Below, in pieces: positions 1-8,572 of a stretch of DNA of 24,229 nucleotides. Both the position numbers and the translations under genes were made by a program. The first letter of the stretch is position 1. Every line of letters starts with the position of its first letter. Origin of the DNA: Chara braunii (Eukaryota; Streptophyta; Charophyceae; Charales; Characeae); NCBI GenBank assembly GCA_003427395.1, contig BFEA01000282.1, forward strand, positions 1,138,360 to 1,162,588, written 5' to 3'. The notes beneath the pieces are model-generated. The model had not been told where the DNA came from and ran no database searches. It saw only the letters and a list, made by a program, of their open reading frames with translations.

Positions 1-193
1 TCCTTGCTTGACCACTCACTTTCTAAATCTTCTAAGGCATCAGACACATCCAACGTACAGAGTATAGTTTGGTCTGGATGAGTCTGCAGGGTGACTAAAG
101 AGTCATTAGTTGTGGCCTTCTCATGAAGTGGGGAGGGTATCTGGCCCACTTCACCATGAGTAGAAGCAGCTAAAACTTCCACCAGCCTCACAT
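1..193 (-). CDS. pol: Start of pol (protease N-terminal region), partial, family A copy 1
   Basis: On the minus strand this frame stays open from the end of gag to the window edge. It lies in the -1 frame relative to gag and has no obvious start of its own, which suggests it is reached by frameshifting at the heptamer 200-194. The visible part precedes the protease domain. Its end, ALEDLESEWSSK, matches SLEELEHEWSRSD in the pol of copy 2. No catalytic residues are in view. It is called as coding because the frame is open and the match to copy 2 is in the same position relative to gag. Confidence 0.7.
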
Positions 194-200
194 GTTTCCC
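160..200 (-). promoter_or_regulatory. Candidate -1 ribosomal frameshift site (heptamer plus hairpin), copy 1
   Basis: The minus strand reads G GGA AAC (200-194) in the gag phase (TCG GGA AAC ATG TGA). Eleven nt later GTGGAAG (182-176) can pair with CTTCTAC (166-160) around a 9-nt loop, 7 bp with one G.U. A -1 slip enters the open pol frame. Copy 2 has the same heptamer, phase and a hairpin at nearly the same distance. Function is inferred from the X XXY YYZ rule of retroviral frameshifting. Confidence 0.55.
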
Positions 201-2001
201 GAGCTAGAAGCCTGGGAAGAAGGTACCCCTCCCTTAGGGGGTATCTTCTGCGTGACCTTTGCATTCTTGCACTTGTACTGGGTGTGTCCGTATTCACCAC
301 AGTTGATGCAAGCACCACGCACTCTACGGTCCCGCCACACTTCTTGATCAAGACCTGCCTTGACCCAATCAGCAACTTTGGTTTGGTTGGAGGCGGCCTG
401 CCCTTGACTCTTTTGATGACCCTTCTTTCGGCCACCTGCCTTAGTCCTTACAACTGCGGCGAGGGTGCTACCCTCAGCGGTCTCCTCGCCGTCGTACTCT
501 GTACTGTCCAACATGTATGAAAGCTCCTCGATCTCAGTTTGGGTCCCATCAGACTCAACCATCATCAATCGACTCCCCTTCTTCTTCCACTCCTGTGGAC
601 TCTTCTTCTTCCTCCCGTCTACCTGAGTAGGCTGAGCACTTCCTAGAGTAGCCTCTTAAGTCTAAGGTGTTTCTACAGAAGGTCTCAAAGGAATGATACT
701 CGAGGCAAGCCTCGCTGGCCAGCAAATTTCTGAGATTCTCTGGGAGACATCTCACAAACATGGTCAATAAGACCTGGTCATCGTAGCGTATGCCGGGAAC
801 GACGATGAGGCTCTCTACGGTAGACGTTATCTCTCTGACTGACTGATACTTCCGTTGGTCTAGTCTGTGCATCGCATCAGTGGCCATTTGTGCCTATTGT
901 GGATTATGCCAGCGAGCTTCTACCATTTCTAAGAACTCTTCTAACGTAAGGGTCTTAGCCCAGTCTGCCATGCGTCGTCCGTACCTGGCCTTTGCTACTA
1001 ATCCATCTAGCCATTTGGTTGCCTTACCCTCAAGGGAAGATGCAGCAGTAATCACCTCCTCCTCCTGCAAAGTCCTCTTTGCCCTTACCCACACTGGAAC
1101 CGTTCTCAACAATGTGTTGAGTTCCTCGTACTTCTTCTCTCCGGAGAAGGCAAGGGGCGGTTCCATACGGGTCTTTGGGTACCATTGACCTCGCGGCTGT
1201 CCCTGTTGAGGAACAGGTTGTTGCGGTGATGGTGTAGCTATCACCGCTGACCCAGAAGAAGAAGAAGCAACAGTCTGTGCGGCTGCTGCAGACGTACCAC
1301 TTGGCTGTGTGCCAGCTTGTACCGGATAGGGGCCTGACATCGTCGTTAACGGCAACGGCGACTGTGCTGCTGGCCTAAATCCTGATTTTTGTAACAGGTT
1401 CAAGATCTGGTCCAAAGAGTTCTGCATGAAGTCCAGTTTGTTGTCCACATATGCATGCAGCGACAATACACTGTTCTGCAACACTTTCATTTGCTCAGTC
1501 ATGGCTGACTCATCCAAACCCTCGAATGCAGCTTTGTCTGCCTCTAATATATCAAGCATGGCTGTTCTATTTTTGATCTCTTTTTCTCTGTCGGTAGCTT
1601 GCTTCAGTTCCCTCTCTAACCAAGTGCGGATCCTTTCGACTTGCTGGAGCTCTTGTAGCTCCCTACCGCGTGGGGTCAACGGGCTGAACTGCGAGCCCGC
1701 CATTTGACTTGTGGACTGACTAGAACCTACTGATCCGGAATTACCCGCGGGCCCTGAGGGCATTCCCAACAGGGTCCCCGACGAGGATGCAGCAAAGGAT
1801 GCTGCTGCGTTAGCCATTGCTGCTGCAGCCTGTTCCCTAGCTGCGGCGTTTGCTGCCTCCCTGGCTGCTCTGCGTGCGACACGAAGCCGTCTTTCGTCTT
1901 CCGGTTGCAAGGTCTGGAACACGTGCGGGGGACCTGAGTGATCTCGAACGTGTCAGTCTCACATCGTCAACTCCACCCTCATCGGTGTTTGACCCACTCA
2001 T
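188..2001 (-). pseudogene. gag: gag, family A copy 1, broken by one stop and two frameshifts
   Basis: This is the capsid/nucleocapsid polyprotein of a Ty3/gypsy element. The ATG at 2001-1999 starts MSGSNTDEGG, matching the MS-acidic start of copy 2. A frameshift near 1921 leads into the frame 1922-894, which holds an Ala/Arg-rich N-terminal part, a Gln/Ser/Pro linker and the first half of the gag core (ends EARWHNPQ). An in-frame TAG at 896-894 interrupts it where copy 2 has Glu, and the same frame continues to 555. A 1-nt shift near 657-661 moves to the frame ending at 188, which carries the CCHC zinc knuckle CINCGEYGHTQYKC and ends SSSGNM. Copy 2 is intact at 661 aa and supports every join. 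Gag would coat and package the element RNA in cytoplasmic particles. Confidence 0.85.
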
Positions 2002-3277
2002 CAGTTAGGCAAACACTATCTGCACGACAACCCCCTGCTGGAGTCCTACCACAGCAGATGTCTGACCGGCACCTAATTTTCTAAAAATAAATGTGTTCGG
2101 CAGGTCCCTTGCTTGACCGATCAAGTGGCAGCCTACAACATTCACAAAAGACTGTCAACATAGTTTAGTTCTGTCATGATTAGTTCACTTACAGAAGCTT
2201 TGCACAGAACTGGCTATGGTAGTATACAACAGTCCTATACTAAACTGTCTATGAGGTGATAGCAGTCTGTCAACCAACTAATCAACAATAAAACCAGACT
2301 ATGTTGCAGATCTATGAACAGTGGATATAGTTGTGTTTAGCACCAATTAGAACCTACCCTCCCCTCAATCCAACATACCGATGAGCATCAAGAGCAGCAG
2401 TGTCATAGGTGTGCAATGTCGGCCCACCCCTGTGCCCCAGGTGCATGCTTATGACCAGGCTTGCCCATTCTTTATCCTCGCGTGCAATGAGCCGTACGTC
2501 CGAATGATCTGGGTGATCAAGAGGCCTATTTAAGGACTGCCCCCAAGGTCGCTCAGGAATTATTTAACGTCGCAATCAGGACGACGATCACAACCAGAAT
2601 CAGATCGGAACCGCATCCAGAAATGTTTATAGACGGTCTGGGAGCGTCTGCATAAGCCTGTTCAGTCCGCACACCCCTCTATTAGCGCAGCAAAAGTGCA
2701 CTCAAGGACAAAGCAGCCATCGCATGCGTGTACTAATCCCATTGGGTTGGCATGGTGACCGTGACCCATGTGCTTCGACCAGGGCCCTTCAGAGGCACCG
2801 CCCTTTCTCCTTCCAGATGCTTCACCGGGAAGATTGTCGTCTCTCAAGGTAGTGTGCTCACGACACCTCACCAAAAGAGAGGACTCTCAAGTTGGACTCA
2901 CTTCCTCGCGGTAAGAAGAGATTGAGAGGGTAGATAAGGTAAGGGAACAACGTACCTGAAGATAGCTGCCCCCAACCACAGATTTCTCACCAATTGAGCT
3001 GAGTGTGCATTTGATGACCGGTCGTAGCCTCGGTACCACCACAACGCAATGCAGTGCCACCTCAGCTAAATGCCACATCAGCATGCTCTCATCACCAGTC
3101 ATACATTCCGCCGTCACCACGGCATCCCATGCCGTATAGCCTTCCGGCGCACACCTCTCTACCCAGGTCGTGCGCCTAATATGGCCTGACGTCACAAGAA
3201 CCAACTGCGAAGAAGCATCGTCAACGCACCAAGTCTGTATAACGCCAGCGCACCAAGGTAAGTGGCGAATCTAACCA
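2002..3277 (-). other. Long 5' leader of family A copy 1
   Basis: This is the stretch between PBS and the gag ATG on the minus strand, aligning in order with 7215-8572 of copy 2. The best preserved block is 2887-2745, which includes GAAGGGCCCTGG and GGTCACGGTCACCATGCC. A splice-donor-like CAG|GTACGTTG sits at 2956|2955 and has a counterpart in copy 2. A TGACGTCA palindrome lies at 3187-3194. ORFs of 70-105 codons here are not shared with copy 2 and are not called. Confidence 0.7.
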
Positions 3278-3289
3278 GCTCCGATACCA
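3278..3289 (-). other. Primer-binding site, initiator-Met tRNA type
   Basis: The minus strand reads TGGTATCGGAGC, one mismatch from the plant initiator-Met PBS TGGTATCAGAGC. It lies three bases after an LTR-like ...TTGCA end. This is where reverse transcription would be primed. It also marks the LTR/leader boundary. Confidence 0.75.
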
Positions 3290-3292
3290 AAA

Positions 3293-4395
3293 TGCAAGGA
3301 ACATGAATGCGGGCGAAGCACAGAAATCCAAATCGCAAAATCACACTGAAGTCCAAGTAGTCAAAGCAAGAGCACAATGGAACCGAGTAACCATCCATTT
3401 GAGAACGATACAGCAGAATCGTGAGTCAATGTCCAAGCCCAATTGGGCAACACCAACAGCATAACCCAATGTAGCTCTCACTCTTGATTGGCACCAGGCG
3501 CCCTATCTACTCTACAGCCTAATACTACAACTACAGCATGAAAGCAACCAGACAACTTGACGACCAGCGAGTGATGACGTCAACACCAATGCCGACTTCC
3601 TCTCCACCAGGTACGCCTCTCTCTCTTCACCCTCACTCTCCCTTGTTTTCCCACACAGCGCCCTTCACCTCCGAAGAACCACCTTCGCCTTTCACCTCTT
3701 CTGCGCCCACAGGCAGCCCGGCTATGGTCGCCAGCGCCCTGCGCCCAGGCTGCGCTCTACCGCTTAGCGCTAGCCTGCCTCTCTCAGCCACTGCGCAGTG
3801 CAAGTGCTAGCGCTACAATGCAGCAGCGTGCCCGCAATGCCTGCATTGGCCAAGATACCTGCCCACTCGCACAATCTGCCTATATGCCTTGCTGCGTGTG
3901 GGCGGCCTGCCTTGAGCCTGTGCTTGGGTCCCAGTACCTGCGCCCAGGCCCAACACAGATGTGCCCCAGCAAGTACAGTTGCGCCCCTTATGCCAGGGCT
4001 GTCGTCCAGATGCAGACCCTTTCCGGTTTCCCATTGGTCCGCTCGGCCTCTACGACGGCAATGCTGCTTTTCGATTGGCCAGCGTCCAATGTGTGATGTG
4101 TCGGCCTCCCCTGGCCTGTGCCCAGGGCTCAACCAACTGAGGCCCTGGGCTCAACTGCTTCTCGCAGGAGTCTGGGTTCCACGATGCACTCCAACCAACT
4201 GGCGTGCTGCAACTGTCTGATACCCACTGCAAAAATGATGAAAGAAAGGCCTGTTTGTGGATATTCTGACCTGCCTTCACTTAGGGCGGTCACATGGCTG
4301 GCCCACCTTCACTTAGGGCGGGCACGAGGCTTGCTGCGGGCCTTTGCCCAGAACATATGCATGTCGGCAAGGCCTCTTTGAGGGCTCAATCCTCA
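3293..4395 (-). repeat. 5' LTR of family A copy 1 (about 1.1 kb)
   Basis: On the minus strand this runs from TGAGGATTGAGC (4395) to ...CCTTGCA (3293). Blocks such as CCGCCCTAAGTGAAGG, GCCAGTTGGTTG and GGCGCC..GCCAAT recur in the same order in the plus-strand LTR 6280-7199, with much divergence between. The 3' end is fixed by the CA plus PBS; the 5' end is chosen as the nearest TG consistent with the copy 2 alignment and may be off by tens of bases. A CRE-like TGACGTCA lies at 3575-3582. Several overlapping ORFs in this GC-rich stretch are shadows. Confidence 0.7.
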
Positions 4396-4761
4396 TAAAA
4401 TACATACGAGTAAGCATTCTTTCTCGGCATTTCATCTTCGAAATTCGAAAATCTTTTTAATTAATTCTTTTTCAAAATTCTTGTAATTCAAAAATATTTT
4501 AGAATTATTCTTTTCGTTCAAATTAATTAATTCTTTTTTGAAAGTTTTTAAAATATGTTAGAATTAATTAAATTCTTTTTCGATATTTCTTGTAGAAATT
4601 CAAAAATAATTCTTATTATTTTTTTTTCTGAGTATTTTAATTCACATTTTCCTTTTTGCAATTTTTGTTGAAATTCGAAAAATTCTGTGTCACAATTCTT
4701 TTTTTGGAATTCTCTCTTTTGAAGTACGTCCTTTTTTTTCCCCTCTGAACTCCTTAATTAC
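4396..4761 (+). repeat. AT-rich repeat X, left part (first unit plus diverged upstream stretch)
   Basis: Very AT-rich sequence with runs of T and TTAATTAA-like words. From 4571 it matches 5350-5430, 6243-6279 and 12170-12419. If the MITE at 4762-5260 and one target copy are removed, the first unit runs 4571-5349 with a period near 270 bp. I see no coding potential. Identity is unknown; it may be a satellite or part of a larger element. Confidence 0.6.
4754..4761 (+). repeat. Left 8-bp target-site duplication of the 499-bp element
   Basis: TTAATTAC here equals TTAATTAC at 5261-5268. The related uninterrupted repeat has one copy, TTAATTAT, at 12331-12338, as expected of an empty site. Confidence 0.8.
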
Positions 4762-5260
4762 CTAGGAAGATTCTCATGACCGGCCGGTCTGGACCCGGGC
4801 ATGACGCCCAGGGGGGTCTGACGCCCGGGTGACCCGGTCATGGCAAAAAAAATAAAATAAAATAATAATAATAATAATTTGGCGGTGGGGTTTTTCCGTA
4901 CTCTCCAAGAGGAGTTCAAATCCGGGCTCTTTTCTTTTTTTGAGTGTTGGCTGTCAAGGGGGGGAAAGGGGAGTTTAAATGAATTTTAAAGGGGCTAAAG
5001 GGGTTTAAAGGGGGTTGCCTTAGTGTGATATGGTTATTTTCTTTCTTATCTTTAGTTCTGTGAGGAATTCTGATGTGACCCTCAGCCAAAAGTTGTTTGT
5101 ATTGCAATTCTACACAACATTTTTTTTTTTCCAGATTTTTTTGGATTTGATTTTTTTTTTTTTTTTTGCGCTGAGGCTGCCCGGGGCCATGCCCGGCTGG
5201 TCACCTGGTCGCCAATCCGGGCGTGACATCGGGACCCGGGCGCCCGGGATATCTCCCTAG
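4762..5260. mobile_element. Non-autonomous TIR element (MITE-like), 499 bp, possibly hAT-like
   Basis: The ends form an imperfect terminal inverted repeat: left CTAGGAAGAT, right (reverse complement) CTAGGGAGAT, then GC-rich subterminal blocks with CCCGGG words on both sides (about 4780-4845 and 5170-5250). It is flanked by 8-bp direct repeats TTAATTAC, and the paralogous repeat at 12171-12419 reads straight through with a single copy. The interior is AT-rich with T runs and GGGGTTTAAAGGGG-like words. There is no transposase; ORFs of 63-76 codons inside look like chance. An 8-bp duplication is typical of hAT elements (established), but the family call is inference. Mobilisation would need a transposase from elsewhere. 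Confidence 0.75.
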
Positions 5261-5268
5261 TTAATTAC
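5261..5268 (+). repeat. Right 8-bp target-site duplication of the 499-bp element
   Basis: TTAATTAC, identical to 4754-4761. It directly follows the CCCTAG end of the element and continues into the X repeat. Confidence 0.8.
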
Positions 5269-5433
5269 GACTAAACTCGATTAATTCACGACTGAATTAA
5301 TCTCTTTTACTCGAAATTAATCACCCCTTTTCGAAATTATACAATTTTAAATTCTTTTTCGATATTTCTTTTAGAAATTCAAAAATAATTCTAATTATTT
5401 TTTTTTCTGAGTATTTTAATTCACATTTTTCTG
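5269..5433 (+). repeat. AT-rich repeat X, continuation and start of a second unit
   Basis: 5269-5349 matches 12339-12419. From 5350 a second unit starts that matches 4571-4651 and breaks off near 5430, where repeat Y begins. Confidence 0.65.
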
Positions 5434-5435
5434 AG

Positions 5436-5567
5436 TGAAACGGTTTTCACCTTTTGCAGAAGCAGATGCAGACCCCAGGGCTCGATCCCTAGCCCTTACC
5501 CTACCGGTGTACAGTATCTGTGTCGGCCCCAAGGCTTGAACGCACGACCTGTGTATTTGTAACAGTT
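5436..5567. repeat. Repeat Y, copy 1
   Basis: About 132 bp that aligns with 20437-20569. Shared blocks include GGGCTCGATCCCTAG, CTTACCCTAC, a TGTGTCG(A/G)CCCC block and GACCTGTGTATTTGTAACAG. Read on the other strand, the last block gives TGTTACAAATACACAGG, which resembles a TGTTAC-type LTR start. There is no coding potential. It may be the edge of an LTR or a short dispersed repeat. Confidence 0.55.
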
Positions 5568-6238
5568 AGTAGACTGTCGTAGGGTCCGTAGGTAGCAGGG
5601 GTTTGATCTGTAGATCTGTAGAATAGAAGTCTTAGTCAGTTCCAAGTGATGAGCCAAGTGGTGGACTAACTGCAGGACGATCGCAGTGCGACTTCGGTAG
5701 GTTAGCAGTGTGTCCCCAGTCAGTCAGCGGGAAGGTCCAGTCAGTCCCAGTCCGGTCCAGCAAGTACCACGAGGGACTGTGAGCACCATGGGCCGATGGA
5801 AAGGGGCAGACCAACGAGCTTCAGAAGTATAAATCAAGGGGCAGCGCCCAGCCATTCATTGATTCCTGCGTGAGCCATGCGGAAGCGCTGCCACAGCGAC
5901 GTGTGCAAGGAGGTCTGCAGAGAGCCCGGAGCTGAAGTGGGCGAGAGAGAAGGAGCGTAGCATAGCGATAGGGTCGTTGCGGCCATAGCCGCCATAGCTA
6001 GAGTTAGTGTGAAGTGTGTATGGGTATGTGTGAGTGTTCAGAGTGACGCGTGTGGGATATCGAGGGTGATCTGGTGTATGCGACAGAGAGTTGTTTGGGC
6101 GCTGAGTCGCCATAGCCATTGGAAGTGAACTCTTATCTGGGTTGCCATATCTCTGAGTTCTGAGTGGGCGCATGTCGCCAGTTTGCTGCGCTACTGTTGC
6201 ATGCATGTAAAGTGTGAATGAAAGCAAGTCTGATTGCA
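5568..6238 (+). repeat. LTR-like block Z (probable solo LTR or LTR part)
   Basis: Non-coding. The right half (5966-6238) recurs in inverted orientation at 23965-24229, with shared blocks such as GGGCGCATGTCGCCAGT and AGTCGCCATAGCCA. Both copies end in CA at the equivalent place (6238; 23965 on the minus strand), as LTRs do. A TATA box lies at 5828-5835. No PBS follows; AT-rich repeat X does, so this is not an intact 5' LTR with its internal region. The left limit is uncertain and may include repeat Y. Confidence 0.55.
5828..5835 (+). promoter_or_regulatory. TATA box in block Z
   Basis: TATAAATC in otherwise mixed sequence, about 400 bp before the CA end of the block. This is a plausible Pol II core promoter of an LTR; transcription would start near 5858-5862. 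No initiator was tested. Confidence 0.4.
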
Positions 6239-6279
6239 TTATATTCTTTTTCGATATTTCTTTTAGAAATTCAAAAATA
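6239..6279 (+). repeat. AT-rich repeat X fragment, left flank of family A copy 2
   Basis: ATTCTTTTTCGATATTTC onward equals 5351-5388. It stops at TCAAAAATA where the LTR starts with TG, and resumes at 12170 after the LTR end. The flanks rejoin as one X unit, which fixes this as the insertion target. Confidence 0.7.
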
Positions 6280-7199
6280 TGCGAGGCTACGCCCGCTTAG
6301 CCCCTACGGGGCCCTATCTGCAACAGGGTCGGCCGCCCTAAGTGAAGGCAGGCACGACAGGCCCTTCGGGCCTCGTTTTTCTGGGTACCCCGCATTGGGG
6401 AAAATTCAGGCAGTTGCGCAGCGCCAGTTGGTTGAGTGAACCCAGGCCCTGGGCCGCCTGTGTGAATGTACGAAGTACAGGCCCTTGGATGGATTCAGGT
6501 ACCAGGCCGAACACAGGCCGAAAGCAGTTGGGCGCATGCAACCACTTCAGGCCCAAGGCCTGCTTTCCTCGTTACTGGGCCTCAGGCTACCGGGGCCTAC
6601 TGGAAGCTTCCTGGACTGGACGCAGGCAGGCCACTTGAATATAGGGAAGGGCCTGCCTCTCATTTCGGCATTCGGGTGCTGGCTGCATGCTGCGTGAGCG
6701 CTGCTGCGCAATCCGCTGGCTGGCTGGCACTCACGCTCTCACGGGCGAGTAGGAGGGAGCACGCAGCCATAGCCAAGCTGCGCTGCTGTATGCTAGGTGA
6801 AGCGCAGGGTGGTCCTTGGGGTGCTAGTGGCATCTGTGCGGTGTGGATCGGGGTTGTGAGTGTTACGAGAGACATACCTGGTGTTGAAGCGTGCGACATT
6901 GGTCGCCATATGCTCGTACTTCGGGAACGCTGTTGATGTCATCATTCTGCTTCGTAGTATAGGCTAGATAGGATCTGCCACATGTAGTCTGGGCGCCGAG
7001 CGCCAATAGGATACCAACTCTGGTTCGTAGTTGATGATGATGGGACTACTTCAGCATTGTCAATTTTGAACTCTTGGTGTGTTCTTATTTGGTGTATCTC
7101 GTGATGCAAGTCTGTTGTGGTTCGAGGTCAGGACTATCTGGGCTCATATGTATGATGCTGTTTGATTGCTGAAGTTCGCTAATGCTCATCTTCCTTGCA
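6280..7199 (+). repeat. 5' LTR of family A copy 2 (about 920 bp)
   Basis: It starts TGCGAGGCTACG after X-repeat sequence and ends ...CTTCCTTGCA just before the PBS. The last 109 bp recur at 12061-12169 with four differences, as expected for paired LTRs. Blocks along its length match the reversed LTR at 3293-4395. Two tight GC hairpins lie near the start: CCCCTACGGGG (6301-6311) and AGGCCCTTCGGGCCT (6359-6373). The ORFs of 60-156 codons in this region are not conserved in the other LTR and are not called. Confidence 0.75.
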
Positions 7200-7202
7200 A
7201 TT

Positions 7203-7214
7203 TGGTACCGGAGT
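7203..7214 (+). other. Primer-binding site, degenerate initiator-Met type
   Basis: TGGTACCGGAGT, three mismatches from TGGTATCAGAGC, three bases after the LTR CA. Position and spacing equal those of copy 1, where the match is better. Confidence 0.65.
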
Positions 7215-8572
7215 TGTGGTACGATTGCGCTCATCTGGCGCTTGTCTTCTGCCTTATACGGTACATACATGCGGTCTGCTGGGAGAGTTTGGCCGTAAGT
7301 GGTGTGTAGTGAGGAGGGTGGAGACGAGTGTTGAGGCGACCCAGGTGGTGAGGGGTATCGCCTGAAAGGCTAAGGTGTAAATATTGGGTGTTCGCAGTGT
7401 GATGAGAACTATCTGTGGGGTGATTGAGGCTGAGGTTGAACGGCGAAATGCTGGTTGTGCCGATGCTGTGACTGGTCATCGCAATCATCTTCAGGTCATC
7501 TGGTGAGATTATCTCAATGGTTGGGGGCAGCATGAACGAGGTACGTTGCTCTTAACCTTATCTACCCTCTTCATCACTTCTTACCGTGAGGTTGTGAGTT
7601 NTGTCTTGAGAGTCCTCTCATCGTGAGGTGTCGNGNNNGCTCAACCTTGAGAGTCGTGATTGTTCACGTNGAGCATCTGGGGGAAGACGGGCGGAGCTTC
7701 TTGAAGGGCCCTGGACGAAGCACTGGGTCACGGTCACCATGCCAACCCACTGGGTGTAGTACACGCATGCTTTGCTGCAAGTCATTGGTTCTGCTGCTTG
7801 CGCATGATAGGGGTTAACTTGAGTGTGGCAGCCTCTACAGACGCATACCAGACCGTCCATAAACATTTCTGGCTGGGGACTCGGCTCTGATCTGGCTGTG
7901 ATCGTCGTCCTGCTGCGACGTAAAATAATTCCTGATGTCACTTGGGGGCGGACGTTAAATTGCCTCTTGATCAGCCAGATCATCCGAGTGGAAGGCTCGT
8001 CGGCGTACGAGGGTAAATAAGAGTGTTGTGGCTGCCTTGCTCCGTCACGGTGTGCAGCATACCGAGACCACAGGATGGGGGACACGACGGGCACAAGCGC
8101 GCATTCCAAAAAGTCGGGCGGATGACGGGCGACGATAACCTGGGGCACAGGGGTGGGACCGGATTGCACACCTTTGAGACACACTTGGCTTCTGATGCAA
8201 AGAAACGTGACACAGTGACTTTGAGAAGAACAAAGGGAGGGGTAGGTTCCAGGTGATAAGTTCGGGTTTTAATTCCATGCTATGAACAGACCCAGTCAGT
8301 CAACATTATTTTTATTTTTGATTAGTTAGATGGACAGCCATGGGACATCTGACAGACAACATTAGTTTAGAATATTGTTTATTCCTGATGCTTCTTCTGT
8401 TTCAGAACTAATCTTACTAAAAAATAGTATTGACAGTAGGAATCTGACTTACCTGTTGACCCCAAATGAGATCTGTTCTGAAAATAGCCACCACTAATTA
8501 GTTGGTTTGTGTACTATGCTGCGGTAGGCATCTAGAATGATCTAGTGTGGACAGTGCACAGTGCTGTAGCCT
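7215..8572 (+). other. Long 5' leader of family A copy 2
   Basis: About 1.36 kb between PBS and gag. It aligns with 2002-3277 (minus) and in part with 20298-20436. It carries single ambiguous bases (7601, 7634, 7636-7638, 7670), a donor-like GAG|GTACGTTG at 7540|7541 shared with copy 1, and an acceptor-like polypyrimidine plus CAG ending at 8406 that is not clearly shared. Multiple ATGs precede gag, so ribosome access to gag would need splicing, shunting or internal entry (inference). Confidence 0.65.

Larger units (their letters stand above)
1..4395 (-). mobile_element. Family A Ty3/gypsy retrotransposon, copy 1 (5' half, runs off the left edge)
   Basis: Read on the minus strand, the order is 5' LTR (about 4395-3293), PBS (3289-3278), leader (3277-2002), gag (2001-188) and the start of pol (193-1). 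The assignment rests on similarity along the whole length to copy 2 at 6280-12060: gag protein, leader blocks, PBS and LTR all align in the same order. Gag carries one in-frame stop and two frameshifts, so this copy is not autonomous as seen. The rest of pol and the 3' LTR lie outside the window. It points away from copy 2, so the two 5' LTRs are back to back. The LTR 5' boundary is approximate. Confidence 0.85.

Noticed and set aside
2662-3398. ORFs of 68-105 codons on the minus strand in the leader
   Set aside because: No recognisable domain, not kept in the copy 2 leader, and the region is explained as leader and PBS.
3538-4381. Overlapping ORFs up to 140 codons on both strands
   Set aside because: They lie in a GC-rich LTR; frames are not shared with the other LTR and have no domain.
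6218-6936. ORFs up to 156 codons in the plus-strand LTR
   Set aside because: Same reason: LTR sequence, no counterpart in copy 1, several frames open at once from base bias.
7618-8278. 188-codon minus-strand ORF and others in the leader
   Set aside because: Runs through ambiguous bases, antisense to the leader, and no similarity to any domain I know.
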